DNA of 23,520 nt from Myxococcales bacterium (GTDB taxonomy: Bacteria; Myxococcota; Polyangia; Fen-1088). The translations under genes and the position numbers were made by a program. A model generated the notes under the pieces. That model made no database searches, was not told the DNA's origin, and was given only the letters and a program-made list of their open reading frames with translations. The stretch lies in assembly GCA_003153875.1 (NCBI GenBank), contig PMBY01000026.1, forward strand, positions 1-23,520. The letters run 5' to 3'. Below, in pieces: positions 17,236 through 23,520 of the stretch; within the stretch, counting starts at the first letter, position 1; each line of letters starts with the position of its first letter.

Positions 17236-18660
17236 CTACCCCTTCACGCATGCGAGCGGGATCAACTTCGCCACTTTCCGCGCAAGGCGCGCGGCCTCGG
17301 CGGCGTCGACCACCGTGTTGATGTCTTTGTAGGCGCCCGGGGCTTCTTCGGCCAGGCCGCGCAGCGATGGACTGCGGATGAGGATGCCACGGCTGGCCAG
17401 ATCTACGACGATGGATTTCCCCTTCCAGCGCCGGGTGGCCTCGTGGCGACTGAGGGTGCGGCCTGCGCCATGCACCGCCGAGCTGAAGGCCACCCCGTCG
17501 CTTCCACCCGCGAGCACGTACGAAGCGGTACCCATGCTGCCGCCCACCAGCACGGGCTGGCCGACCAGGCGATAGTGCTCGGGAACATCGGGGTGACCGG
17601 GTCCGAAGGCGCGCGTGGCGCCCTTGCGGTGCACGAACAGACGGCGCGACACCCCGTCCACCTCGTGCACTTCCTCTTTGCAAGTGTTGTGCGATACATC
17701 GTAGAGTAGCGACAGCGCCGCCCTGGGAAACACCTCGGCGAAGGCCTCGCGCGCGAAGTGGGTGATGACCTGACGGTTGGCCATAGCGCAGTTGATACCG
17801 GCGCGCATGGCACCGAGGTAGCTACGACCAAGTATGGAGTCGAGCCGTGCGCAGGCCAGCTCGCGCTCGGGCAGATCGATGCCGCTGGCCTTGGCCTCGC
17901 CTAGCATGGCCTTGAGGTAGTCGGTGCCGATCTGGTGGCCGAGCCCGCGCGAGCCGCAGTGCACGCTGAGCACGACGTCGCCAACGTGCAATCCATAGCT
18001 GGCAGCAACGTCGGCGTCGTAGATCTCGGTCACTGCCTGTACCTCCAGGTAGTGATTGCCCGAGCCGAGCGTGCCAAGTTGGTCGCGCTGGCGGTGCTTG
18101 GCCTCGGCCGAGACAGCCTCGGGCTCGGCGCCCGCCACGGTGCCCTGCTCTTCCATGAAGGCCAGGTCAGCCGCAGCGCCATGGCCGTGCTCAACTGCCC
18201 AGCGCGCTCCGCGCAGCATGAGGTCGTCGAGATCCGCGGGACTCAAGTGCACACGGCTGGTACTGCCCACGCCACAAGGAACCAGGCGAAATAAGGCGTC
18301 GGCCAGCGCTTCCAGCTTCGGTCTGACTTCGTCGACACCGAGCGCGGTTCGGATTGTGCGCACGCCGCAGGAGATATCGAAACCCACTCCGCCCGCGGAA
18401 ATCACGCCGCCAGCCTCGGGATCAAACGCGCCCACACCGCCGATGGGGAAGCCGTAGCCCCAGTGCGCGTCGGGCATGGCGAACGACGCACCCACGATGC
18501 CGGGCAAGGCCGCGACGTTCGACACCTGCTCAGCGACCTTGTCGTCCATCCCGTGCAGAAGCTCCTCGGTGGCGAAGATGATGCCTGGCACGCGCATCTT
18601 GCCCGCGCGCGGGAGCCACCATTCGGTATCGGACTTGCGAACGAGCTGGCGAAGGTTCAT
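17236..18660 (-). CDS. rtcB: RNA ligase RtcB
   Basis: 474 aa. RtcB joins 2',3'-cyclic phosphate (or 3'-phosphate) RNA ends to 5'-OH ends with GTP and Mn2+, in tRNA splicing or RNA repair. The active-site residues are all present: D95 and C98 (GGVGFDISCGVRT), H203 (GSGNHYLEV), H234 (VHCGSRGLGHQ), H324 (YDVSHNTCKEE), the guanylylated histidine H397 (HGAGRTLSRH) and the C-terminal KG with K473. Four positions carry the same numbers as in the archaeal enzyme. The ATG at 18660 is preceded by a plausible promoter. The cofactor gene archease lies about 0.9 kb away on the same strand, with an opposite-strand lipoprotein gene between. No rtcA or RtcR-type regulator is in the window. Confidence 0.97.
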   Translation of the reverse strand: MNLRQLVRKSDTEWWLPRAGKMRVPGIIFATEELLHGMDDKVAEQVSNVAALPGIVGASFAMPDAHWGYGFPIGGVGAFDPEAGGVISAGGVGFDISCGVRTIRTALGVDEVRPKLEALADALFRLVPCGVGSTSRVHLSPADLDDLMLRGARWAVEHGHGAAADLAFMEEQGTVAGAEPEAVSAEAKHRQRDQLGTLGSGNHYLEVQAVTEIYDADVAASYGLHVGDVVLSVHCGSRGLGHQIGTDYLKAMLGEAKASGIDLPERELACARLDSILGRSYLGAMRAGINCAMANRQVITHFAREAFAEVFPRAALSLLYDVSHNTCKEEVHEVDGVSRRLFVHRKGATRAFGPGHPDVPEHYRLVGQPVLVGGSMGTASYVLAGGSDGVAFSSAVHGAGRTLSRHEATRRWKGKSIVVDLASRGILIRSPSLRGLAEEAPGAYKDINTVVDAAEAARLARKVAKLIPLACVKG

Positions 18661-18676
18661 GGCGGTTTGGGGGTGA

Positions 18677-18705
18677 GTTCTAGACGCCGATCACAGGCTG
18701 GGCAA
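18677..18705 (-). promoter_or_regulatory. Candidate sigma70 promoter of rtcB
   Basis: On the minus strand TTGCCC (18700-18705) and TAGAAC (18677-18682) are separated by 17 bases, each matching four of six consensus positions. Transcription would begin about 10 bases before the start codon at 18660, giving a very short leader. Confidence 0.35.
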
Positions 18706-18758
18706 GTCATGGCCCGCGAACAGGCGTATGCTCAAATCGACTCTCTGGAGGGCTCGCA

Positions 18759-19514
18759 ATGAAAATGGGGAGACATGGACTTGTTCTCGTGGCCTTCAGC
18801 CTCTTGGGCTGTGGTCGGTCGGATACGACCCGGCGAGACTCCGCCGTGGCCGACCACTCTGCAGATTCCGAGGTCAACAGCGATGCCGCCTTGGACATCC
18901 CTGCCTTCGAGGACGCGGACAGCTCGTCCGACGCCGCCGCAGGCCCCGAGGTCAACCTCGATGCCGCGTGGGACGTCGGTGTTTTCGTGGACGCGGAAAT
19001 CTCCGCAGATGGTTCGAGCGACTCAGGAACTGCTGGCTCCTGCGGATCCCGGCTGTCCTTCCAAATCGTCGCAGCCACTGGAGTCGATCCGGGGTCTTTT
19101 TGTACCTATGGGTGCAACTGGATAGAGAGGATTGCTTTCACCTCTGGGTCCTTCCAAGTGACAGCCGACGACATTGCGCAACCAGCTTGCGTGCCGCTTT
19201 GCGATACCTGCGACAAGCTGCCTGACTGTCACTCATGCGTTGGTATCAACCCGTTTCCTGCCACGGGCCTCAACTACGTTTGGGATGGGCACTACTTTCC
19301 CAGCGGAACCTGCGGCGGCGGCCAATCTTGCCGGGGACCGCAAGTCTGCGCGCCCGCCGGTCACTACACCGGGGAATTCTGCGCGCTGCGAGGCACAACC
19401 GTCTCGGGTCGGTGCACGCCTTCGCAAGGTCTAGGCTCTCAAGACGTGTCCTGCACCACGGTCGAACTCGATCTGCCGTCCACCGCAACCTTCACAGTCG
19501 AGCTTGGCCCGTGA
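18759..19514 (+). CDS. Cysteine-rich lipoprotein, function unknown
   Basis: 251 aa. A canonical lipobox (FSLLGCGR, lipidated C18) follows a short signal. Residues 20-95 are an Asp/Ser/Ala-rich linker containing a diverged duplication (EVNSDAALDIPAFEDA and EVNLDAAWDVGVFVDA). The C-terminal domain (about 95-251) has many cysteines (CTYGCNWIE, CVPLCDTCDKLPDCHSCV, CGGGQSCRGPQVCA, CALRG), suggesting a disulfide-stabilised surface domain. GGAGG lies eight bases before the ATG. The gene is on the opposite strand to both neighbours and is inserted between archease and rtcB, convergent with archease. I do not recognise the family; such lipoproteins are common in Polyangia-like genomes. Confidence 0.8.
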   Translation: MKMGRHGLVLVAFSLLGCGRSDTTRRDSAVADHSADSEVNSDAALDIPAFEDADSSSDAAAGPEVNLDAAWDVGVFVDAEISADGSSDSGTAGSCGSRLSFQIVAATGVDPGSFCTYGCNWIERIAFTSGSFQVTADDIAQPACVPLCDTCDKLPDCHSCVGINPFPATGLNYVWDGHYFPSGTCGGGQSCRGPQVCAPAGHYTGEFCALRGTTVSGRCTPSQGLGSQDVSCTTVELDLPSTATFTVELGP

Positions 19515-19522
19515 GGCGTATC

Positions 19523-19543
19523 GGGCGGGTTTGAAACCCGCCC
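19523..19543. terminator. Perfect palindrome serving as bidirectional terminator, probable dispersed repeat
   Basis: Ten-base arms (GGGCGGGTTT at 19523-19532 and AAACCCGCCC at 19534-19543) flank a single central G. It fills the 29-base gap between the convergent lipoprotein and archease stops, directly abutting the archease stop. The right flank CCTAC completes a GTAGG...CCTAC palindrome that I have seen as an abundant intergenic repeat in several bacterial phyla (memory, not checked). Confidence 0.65.
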
Positions 19544-19972
19544 CTACACGTCCACCACGCATTGGGCAAGCCAGGTGCCGTCGGCAAGTTGAGACACGCG
19601 TAGACAGGTCGCTGTAGCGGCTTTCACCTCGACGCCGGGTTGGTGGCGAGCGACGTCCAGCGGCTCGCCGAGAAGCTCGCCTTCGAGCCGCATGCCCTGG
19701 ATGCGTACCTTGAATTGGTTGAAGATCATCTTTTGCGCGGCCATCTGGTAGACGAGCGCACCTAGCCAATCGAGGAGCAGAAGCTCGATGTCTCCCGCGG
19801 CACATTGAACAGCGATGGTTTCCGTCGCCCGCACGAGCTCCGGCGGTACCACGACAGAGGTCAAGGCCAGAGCCGCCTGCTCGAAGGCTTCTTCACAGGT
19901 CCGGCCGAAGCCGCGCACGCCCATGTCGGCCTGGTGCTCGAAGTGTTCGAAGGAGGGTGGCCTTTCGGGCAT
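19544..19972 (-). CDS. Archease, RtcB activating protein
   Basis: 142 aa, the usual size. Archease speeds RtcB guanylylation and makes ligation multiple-turnover. The N-terminal FEHFEHQADMGVRGFGRTCE matches the E-H-x-A-D-x-G-x-x-x-x-G signature, with metal ligand D16. The middle block DIELLLLDWLGALVYQM and the ending ATCLRVSQLADGTWLAQCVVDV are diagnostic, with D141 equivalent to the C-terminal metal-binding aspartate. The signature residues are intact, so it should work with the RtcB encoded at 17236-18660. It follows the small secreted-protein gene by 36 bases and is probably cotranscribed with it. Confidence 0.93.
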   Translation of the reverse strand: MPERPPSFEHFEHQADMGVRGFGRTCEEAFEQAALALTSVVVPPELVRATETIAVQCAAGDIELLLLDWLGALVYQMAAQKMIFNQFKVRIQGMRLEGELLGEPLDVARHQPGVEVKAATATCLRVSQLADGTWLAQCVVDV

Positions 19973-20008
19973 GCGTATTTCCTAGCGCAACCAGGCTTGG
20001 CCCAGTCG

Positions 20009-20521
20009 CTATTTCTGCGCCCGCGATTCCGCTGCCTGCTTGCGCAAGCGCTCACCATGGGCCTTGTCCCCCATCACGTCGACCAGGCGCGCAGCGGCCG
20101 AGCATGCATCGGCCGCCAAGGCGCGCTTGCTTGGGTCCTCACCATCGGACTGCGAGCACCCCTTGAGATACAAGGCAAGCGCGCCAACGCGATTGGTCTT
20201 CTCAAGTGCTTTGCCCTCGGCAATGCAGGCAGCGATGTCCCCGGCCTTGCAGTGCGCCTCGGCCTGCTCATCGGTCTGGCGGGGTTTCGGAATCGATCTC
20301 TCCAACACGACCTCGACCACCACGATGGACGGCGAGACGCGACCGAAGAGCGCGGCTGCCGGAAGCTCCCGGGATGGCTTTTCGTGCTCACCGCCCACGT
20401 CGTCGCGGCTCTTGTCGCTGTCTGCCTTCTTGGCCTCCGCGGCCGTGACGTCGAGGAGCATGCCCAACAGGGCTAGCAAGAAGCATTGAACCAATCGGGC
20501 AGAGCAGGAACGTGCTGTCAT
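20009..20521 (-). CDS. Small secreted protein with Sel1/TPR-like helical repeats
   Basis: 170 aa from ATG at 20521 (GAGA five to nine bases upstream). The signal peptide (LVQCFLLALLGMLLDVTAAEA) is followed by a charged linker (KKADSDKSRDD). Next comes FGRVSPSIVVVEVVLER, which reads like the first strand of a trypsin/HtrA-type protease domain but continues no further. Then comes a helical segment with spaced cysteines (AHCKAGDIAACIAEGKALEK, LYLKGCSQ, DACSAAARL), the Cx2GDxxAC pattern of Sel1-like or myxobacterial TPR repeats. It is the first gene before archease. Function is unknown; it could be a deletion derivative of a longer protease-repeat protein. Confidence 0.72.
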   Translation of the reverse strand: MTARSCSARLVQCFLLALLGMLLDVTAAEAKKADSDKSRDDVGGEHEKPSRELPAAALFGRVSPSIVVVEVVLERSIPKPRQTDEQAEAHCKAGDIAACIAEGKALEKTNRVGALALYLKGCSQSDGEDPSKRALAADACSAAARLVDVMGDKAHGERLRKQAAESRAQK

Positions 20522-20552
20522 CGTGGTTCTCTCGGACGGTGCGCGGGCAAGC

Positions 20553-20581
20553 ATCGTAAGCCCCGCGTCAATAACCGTCAA
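20553..20581 (-). promoter_or_regulatory. Sigma70-type promoter for the secreted protein-archease operon
   Basis: On the minus strand TTGACG (20576-20581, five of six consensus) and TACGAT (20553-20558, four of six) are separated by exactly 17 bases. Transcription would start near 20546, about 25 bases before the ATG at 20521. It lies 18 bases from the edge of GxxExxY element copy 2. Confidence 0.55.
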
Positions 20582-20599
20582 ACCCCGAATGCGATGGGC

Positions 20600-20974
20600 G
20601 TGCCTAGCTGATTTGGGGGGCAGCACACAACCCCCAAGGTCCGGGACCGATAACCTCTAAGCGGCGCCGCCGGGAAAGCAGGAAGAAAGGGACAAGCAGT
20701 ACTACCAACAAGACAGGCAGATGGGAAGTGAGGTTGAACTTCATCGGCTGGACCTGTTGGTGACTGCGTTGATCGTCGTGGAGCTCAAGACGGTCCGAGG
20801 ATGTCCACTTCGCGGTGGCTCGCTCCTACCTCCGCGCCACTGGCCGTGAGCACGGCTGATCCTGAAACTCGCTAAGCCAACGCTCGAAATCAAGCGCGTC
20901 ATTGCCTCCCAACGGCCATACCATGACTTCCTGACTTCCTGGCTTCCTTAGAGGCCCCCTTTTCGGTCAAGCAC
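20600..20974 (+). repeat. Dispersed GxxExxY element, copy 2
   Basis: Related to copy 1 at 14459-14923, starting at TGCCTAGCTGATTTGGGGGG and ending near AAGCACCC. Relative to copy 1 it lacks 171 bases (the protein N-terminus, junction at 20726/20727) but keeps the 83 bases missing there. Inverted end motifs are GCCGCCGGGAAAGCAGGAA at 20666-20684 and TTCCTGACTTCCTGGCTTC at 20928-20946. The rest of the gap to 21176 holds no recognisable gene. Confidence 0.85.
20727..20950 (+). pseudogene. GxxExxY protein pseudogene, copy 2 (N-terminus deleted, frameshifts)
   Basis: It reads [20 protein letters not shown] with the family VELK motif, shifts frame to EDVHFAVARSYLRATGREHG, and shifts again to LILKLAKPTLEIKRVIASQR followed by PYHDFLTSWLP and a stop. 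The initiation region present in copy 1 is absent. At least two frameshifts and the 5' deletion make it non-functional. Confidence 0.82.
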
Positions 20975-21176
20975 CCATGCGGCGGCCTTTGATGCCAAAG
21001 ACCCCCTTGGGTTGCACTAGAATTTTTCCATTCGCACGGGGTCATCGCGGCCGGCCTTTCTTGCTGGCGTGTTGGGGATCGCTGCTTATGCTTGTCCCGC
21101 TCGGCGTGGCTTGCCCCCCATGGTCGTTCTCGTTGTGGTGGCAGCGCGACGGGCATCCCAACCAAGGAGGAACGTC

Positions 21177-21929
21177 ATGAAGACAGTCCGCGTGTGCCAG
21201 CTGTTGTCCTGTGCCATTCTATTGATTCCAACCACCGTCCGCGCTTCAAACGGACCCGATTGTTCCGGTTTGCCAACAGTCACGCAACTCAAGACCCTGC
21301 TCGCCACTGCGCCAACGACTGGCGGCTCTGCCGGTGGACTCTTCCTTGGCCAGCGCATGTGGGGAGCCGTGGTGAATCGCAGCGGGGAAGTCTGCGCGGT
21401 GGCGGCGTCCAACGCGGATCCGACGCAAGTGTGGCCGGGTAGCCAGGCCATCGCCAAGGCCAAAGCCTATACCGCCAATGCATTCAGCCTGGATAGCCTC
21501 GCCCTGTCGACGGCTCGGCTGTACACATTCGTACAGCCAGGGCACTCGCTCTTCGGCCTCAACCAATCGAACCCGTTCAATCCACTGGCGCTGGCCTCGC
21601 CCTTCGGCCAATTCGGCAATGATCACTCCGACGCAAAAGACGTGAAGATCGCCGGCGGCATCATCACGTTTGGCGGCGGAGTGCCTCTGTACAAGAATGG
21701 CAAGATCGTGGGAGGCCTCGGCGTCAGCGGCGATACCGCGTGCACGGACCATGAGATCGCCAAGCGGGTGCGAACGCTGGCAACACTCGATCCACCCGGC
21801 GGACCTTCGGTCGACGACATCACCTACTCGTCGGTGGACGGCGCTTCGGTCTTCACCCATCCGTTGTGCCTCAACACGTTTCGCAACGGAGTTTCCATCG
21901 GCAGCGAAGCAGCCGCGGTCGGATACTGA
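21177..21929 (+). CDS. Secreted HbpS/GlcG-family (DUF336) protein
   Basis: 250 aa. The ATG at 21177 has AAGGAGG six bases upstream, the strongest ribosome binding site in the window, which decides it over the longer frame from 21069. The signal peptide (LLSCAILLIPTTVRA) is followed by a GlcG/HbpS-like domain: MWGAVVNRSGEVCAVAA, AIAKAKAYTANAFS, GGGVPLYKNGKIVGGLGVSG, DHEIAKRVR. HbpS-type proteins bind haem or small ligands and act outside the cell; others accompany glycolate or propanediol use. No haem enzyme or two-component partner is adjacent, so the ligand is unknown. The stop is seven bases from that of the convergent metallo-hydrolase. Confidence 0.85.
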   Translation: MKTVRVCQLLSCAILLIPTTVRASNGPDCSGLPTVTQLKTLLATAPTTGGSAGGLFLGQRMWGAVVNRSGEVCAVAASNADPTQVWPGSQAIAKAKAYTANAFSLDSLALSTARLYTFVQPGHSLFGLNQSNPFNPLALASPFGQFGNDHSDAKDVKIAGGIITFGGGVPLYKNGKIVGGLGVSGDTACTDHEIAKRVRTLATLDPPGGPSVDDITYSSVDGASVFTHPLCLNTFRNGVSIGSEAAAVGY

Positions 21930-21936
21930 GAGCACC

Positions 21937-23172
21937 TCACCAGCCGCCGGCAATAGCGGCAGTGTGGCTTGACACAATCGGATCTTGCTCGGCCGTGTTG
22001 CCCGGCAACTGCGGCCACCAGTGTTCGAGCGGCGGTAGTGCCAGCGGCTCGATGCTTTGGCCGGGCTTGGGCGCCGCGGCGGTCACGCCTGCCTTGACTG
22101 CCGCGGCCAGCACGCGGTCGATGGGCTCGGTCCACGCGTGGTAGGCCAGTGTGAAGAGGCCCCAGTGCGCCGGAATGAGCATGCGCCCGCGCACGAGCTG
22201 GTGGGCGCGTACGGCTTGCTCCGGACCGAGGTGCCAGTCCGACCACCAGCGACCGTATTCGCCGGACTCGATCATGGTCACGTCGAATGGCCCCAGCCTG
22301 TCGCCGATATCCTTGATGCCCGGGAATAGGCCGGTGTCGCCGGAGTAGTAGGCCCGGTGTTCTCGCCCAATCATCGCAAAGCCGCCCCACAGGGTTCCGG
22401 CATCGCCGATGCCAAAGGTCCGCCCCGAGATGTGCCGGGCTGGCGTGACGACGATCTCGAGACCGCGCACGTTGGTATGTTCCCACCAGTCGAGCTCGAC
22501 AATCCGCTCCGCCGGCACGCCCCAGTATTCGAGGTGTGAGCCGATGCCCAGCGGGACCACGAAGGTAGTGTTCCAATCCTTCATGGCAACGACGGTCGGG
22601 TAGTCGAGGTGGTCGTAGTGGTCGTGCGAAATCACCACGACATCAATGGCCGGCAAGTCTCCGAGGGCGATGAGCGGCCCATACCAGCGCTTGGGCCCGC
22701 TCCAGCTCATGGGGCTGATGCGCAAACTCCACACGGGATCGACGAGCACGTGGCAGCCGTCGATTTCAACAAGGAATGCCGAGTGACCGAACCAGGTGAC
22801 CCGCAGACCTGTCGTTGGCGCAACATCAAACAACCTGGGATCGACCTTTGCGATTGGTACCGGTTGGCTCGGCGTGGTGAAGGGGCTCGCGCGAAAGACG
22901 CCCAGAATGGCGCGCAGCAGGTCGTTTTCCATGGGCTCGGAATTCACGAACTTCCCGTTTTGCCACTGGGGCGAGCGCTCCATACGCCCCCGACGCGCCC
23001 CCGAGGGCCGTTTGCCAAAGGCCCGCCAACCGCTCGCGATGGCCAGGGTGGCAAGCACGGCGATGAGCACGCCCAGCCAGCCTGCGATGCTCGCGACCCA
23101 GCGAAGCCGACGCCGCGGCTTGCGCTGCGCCCCCTGCGCGAGGCCGCTCGCTGACTCGTTGCTGAGGGGCAC
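21937..23172 (-). CDS. Membrane-anchored metallo-beta-lactamase-fold hydrolase (NAPE-PLD/UlaG-like)
   Basis: 411 aa. One transmembrane helix lies at about 26-48 (VASIAGWLGVLIAVLATLAI). The MBL domain follows: TWFGHSAFLVEIDGCHVLVD, the metal-binding HDHYDH at 183-188 (SHDHYDHLDY), then H247 (TPARHISGR), D279 (AYYSGDTGLF), DWHLGPEQA with H314, and PAHWG with H336. The WFGHS / LVDP / PAHWG pattern is that of the N-acyl-phosphatidylethanolamine phospholipase D-like subgroup, so a phosphodiester or lipid substrate is plausible but unproven. The start is GTG at 23172 without a ribosome binding site; a promoter placed at 23178-23206 would make the mRNA leaderless. The membrane helix argues against a later start. 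Confidence 0.9.
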   Translation of the reverse strand: MPLSNESASGLAQGAQRKPRRRLRWVASIAGWLGVLIAVLATLAIASGWRAFGKRPSGARRGRMERSPQWQNGKFVNSEPMENDLLRAILGVFRASPFTTPSQPVPIAKVDPRLFDVAPTTGLRVTWFGHSAFLVEIDGCHVLVDPVWSLRISPMSWSGPKRWYGPLIALGDLPAIDVVVISHDHYDHLDYPTVVAMKDWNTTFVVPLGIGSHLEYWGVPAERIVELDWWEHTNVRGLEIVVTPARHISGRTFGIGDAGTLWGGFAMIGREHRAYYSGDTGLFPGIKDIGDRLGPFDVTMIESGEYGRWWSDWHLGPEQAVRAHQLVRGRMLIPAHWGLFTLAYHAWTEPIDRVLAAAVKAGVTAAAPKPGQSIEPLALPPLEHWWPQLPGNTAEQDPIVSSHTAAIAGGW

Positions 23173-23177
23173 AATCA

Positions 23178-23206
23178 GTTCTGAGGGATGCGTGTCCGAC
23201 TGTCAA
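23178..23206 (-). promoter_or_regulatory. Sigma70-type promoter of the metallo-hydrolase gene
   Basis: On the minus strand a perfect TTGACA (23201-23206) is followed by 17 bases and CAGAAC (23178-23183, three of six). The predicted transcription start coincides with the GTG start codon at 23172. Confidence 0.45.
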
Positions 23207-23228
23207 GACGCCTTGGCAACAACGCACT

Positions 23229-23263
23229 AAACAAAAGCCTGCCCCACCGAAGTGGGACAGGCT
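23229..23263 (-). terminator. Intrinsic terminator with UUCG tetraloop
   Basis: Reading the minus strand, a 12-base-pair stem (one mismatch) between AGCCTGTCCCAC and GTGGGGCAGGCT closes on a C(UUCG)G tetraloop and is followed by TTTGTTT. It would terminate the minus-strand gene ending at 23420 and insulate the metallo-hydrolase promoter. Confidence 0.85.
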
Positions 23264-23357
23264 ATCCACGCACAGGCCTGACGGGCGCGGAGAGATGATT
23301 TGGCTTATGGTGGCACCGTCAGACCTTGGTTGACCTAACTCGGCTCGCGTTGGCGGA

Positions 23358-23418
23358 GGCGGGCTTTGCCCGCCGCAGCCAGAGCGCGGGAGGGTTTGGG
23401 AACCCTCCCAGGGTTCCC
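23358..23418. repeat. Cluster of palindromes, including two overlapping hairpins
   Basis: Hairpin A: GGCGGGC (23358-23364), loop TTT, GCCCGCC (23368-23374). Hairpin B: GGGAGGGTT (23388-23396), loop TGGG, AACCCTCCC (23401-23409). Hairpin C: GGGAACCCT (23398-23406), loop CCC, AGGGTTCCC (23410-23418). B and C share bases and exclude each other. The cluster begins two bases after the stop of the partial gene at 23420 and probably represents intergenic repeats. Confidence 0.75.
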
Positions 23419-23419
23419 A

Positions 23420-23520
23420 TCAGAAACTGGAACAGAACCGTACCTGGATCGCCTCGCTGCCGCGCGGGCCCTGGCGCTTCCACACGGCGAAATGGGCCTT
23501 GGCCGCATGCTTGCTGAGAA
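23420..23520 (-). CDS. C-terminal fragment of an unidentified protein (5' part beyond window)
   Basis: A minus-strand frame enters from the right edge and ends at TGA 23420-23422, reading LSKHAAKAHFAVWKRQGPRG, then SEAIQVRFCSSF and stop. Codon use is GC-rich like the neighbours, and hairpins plus a strong terminator follow on the same strand, which supports a real 3' end. Too little is visible to name a family. Confidence 0.55.
   Translation of the reverse strand, partial: LSKHAAKAHFAVWKRQGPRGSEAIQVRFCSSF

Noticed and set aside
20899..21165. 88-codon minus-strand frame
   Set aside because: It reads antisense across element copy 2; the matching frame near copy 1 (14847-15215) shares residues only because the repeat DNA is shared.

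Overview
High-GC window with tightly packed genes, many GTG/TTG starts, lipoproteins with low-complexity linkers, a sigma54-type two-component system and an ECF sigma operon. Together these suggest a myxobacterium-like member of Myxococcota (Polyangia or relatives). The assignment rests on gene content and composition only; no rRNA or other phylogenetic marker is present.

Layout. (1) 1-3243: a large secreted C-terminal processing protease (minus strand, running off the left edge) is divergent from rsmI, a 16S rRNA methyltransferase. (2) 3253-7123, all minus strand: a beta-barrel protein (5840-7123), then a three-gene unit of envelope protein, ECF sigma factor and membrane-anchored putative anti-sigma protein, joined by two ATGA overlaps. 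(3) 7124-9769: a decayed REP-associated tyrosine transposase fragment, then a large YfhO-like multi-spanning membrane protein (plus). (4) 9897-13567, minus: a 7TM-GAF sensor histidine kinase followed by an NtrC-family sigma54 activator. (5) 13784-14380: an HNH endonuclease gene (plus). (6) 14459-14923: a decayed GxxExxY element. (7) 15037-17124, minus: a DUF2844 gene and a DUF3443 gene; the DUF3443 protein is a putative lipoprotein with a pepsin-like pair of Asp motifs. (8) 17236-20521: rtcB RNA ligase (minus), a Cys-rich lipoprotein (plus), then archease and a small secreted protein (minus). (9) 20600-20974: a second decayed GxxExxY element. (10) 21177-23172: an HbpS/GlcG-like secreted protein (plus) convergent with a membrane-anchored metallo-beta-lactamase-fold hydrolase (minus). 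(11) 23173-23520: a promoter, an intrinsic terminator, dispersed palindromes and the last codons of a further minus-strand gene.

Working relations. RtcB and archease should act together in RNA ligation or repair although an opposite-strand lipoprotein gene lies between them. The kinase and the NtrC regulator form a cognate pair. The ECF operon looks like a cell-envelope signalling unit. The DUF2844/DUF3443 pair looks like a two-component exported module of unknown function. The two GxxExxY elements carry complementary deletions, so together they nearly reconstruct one ancestral gene. No tRNA, rRNA, CRISPR array, complete insertion sequence or prophage was seen.
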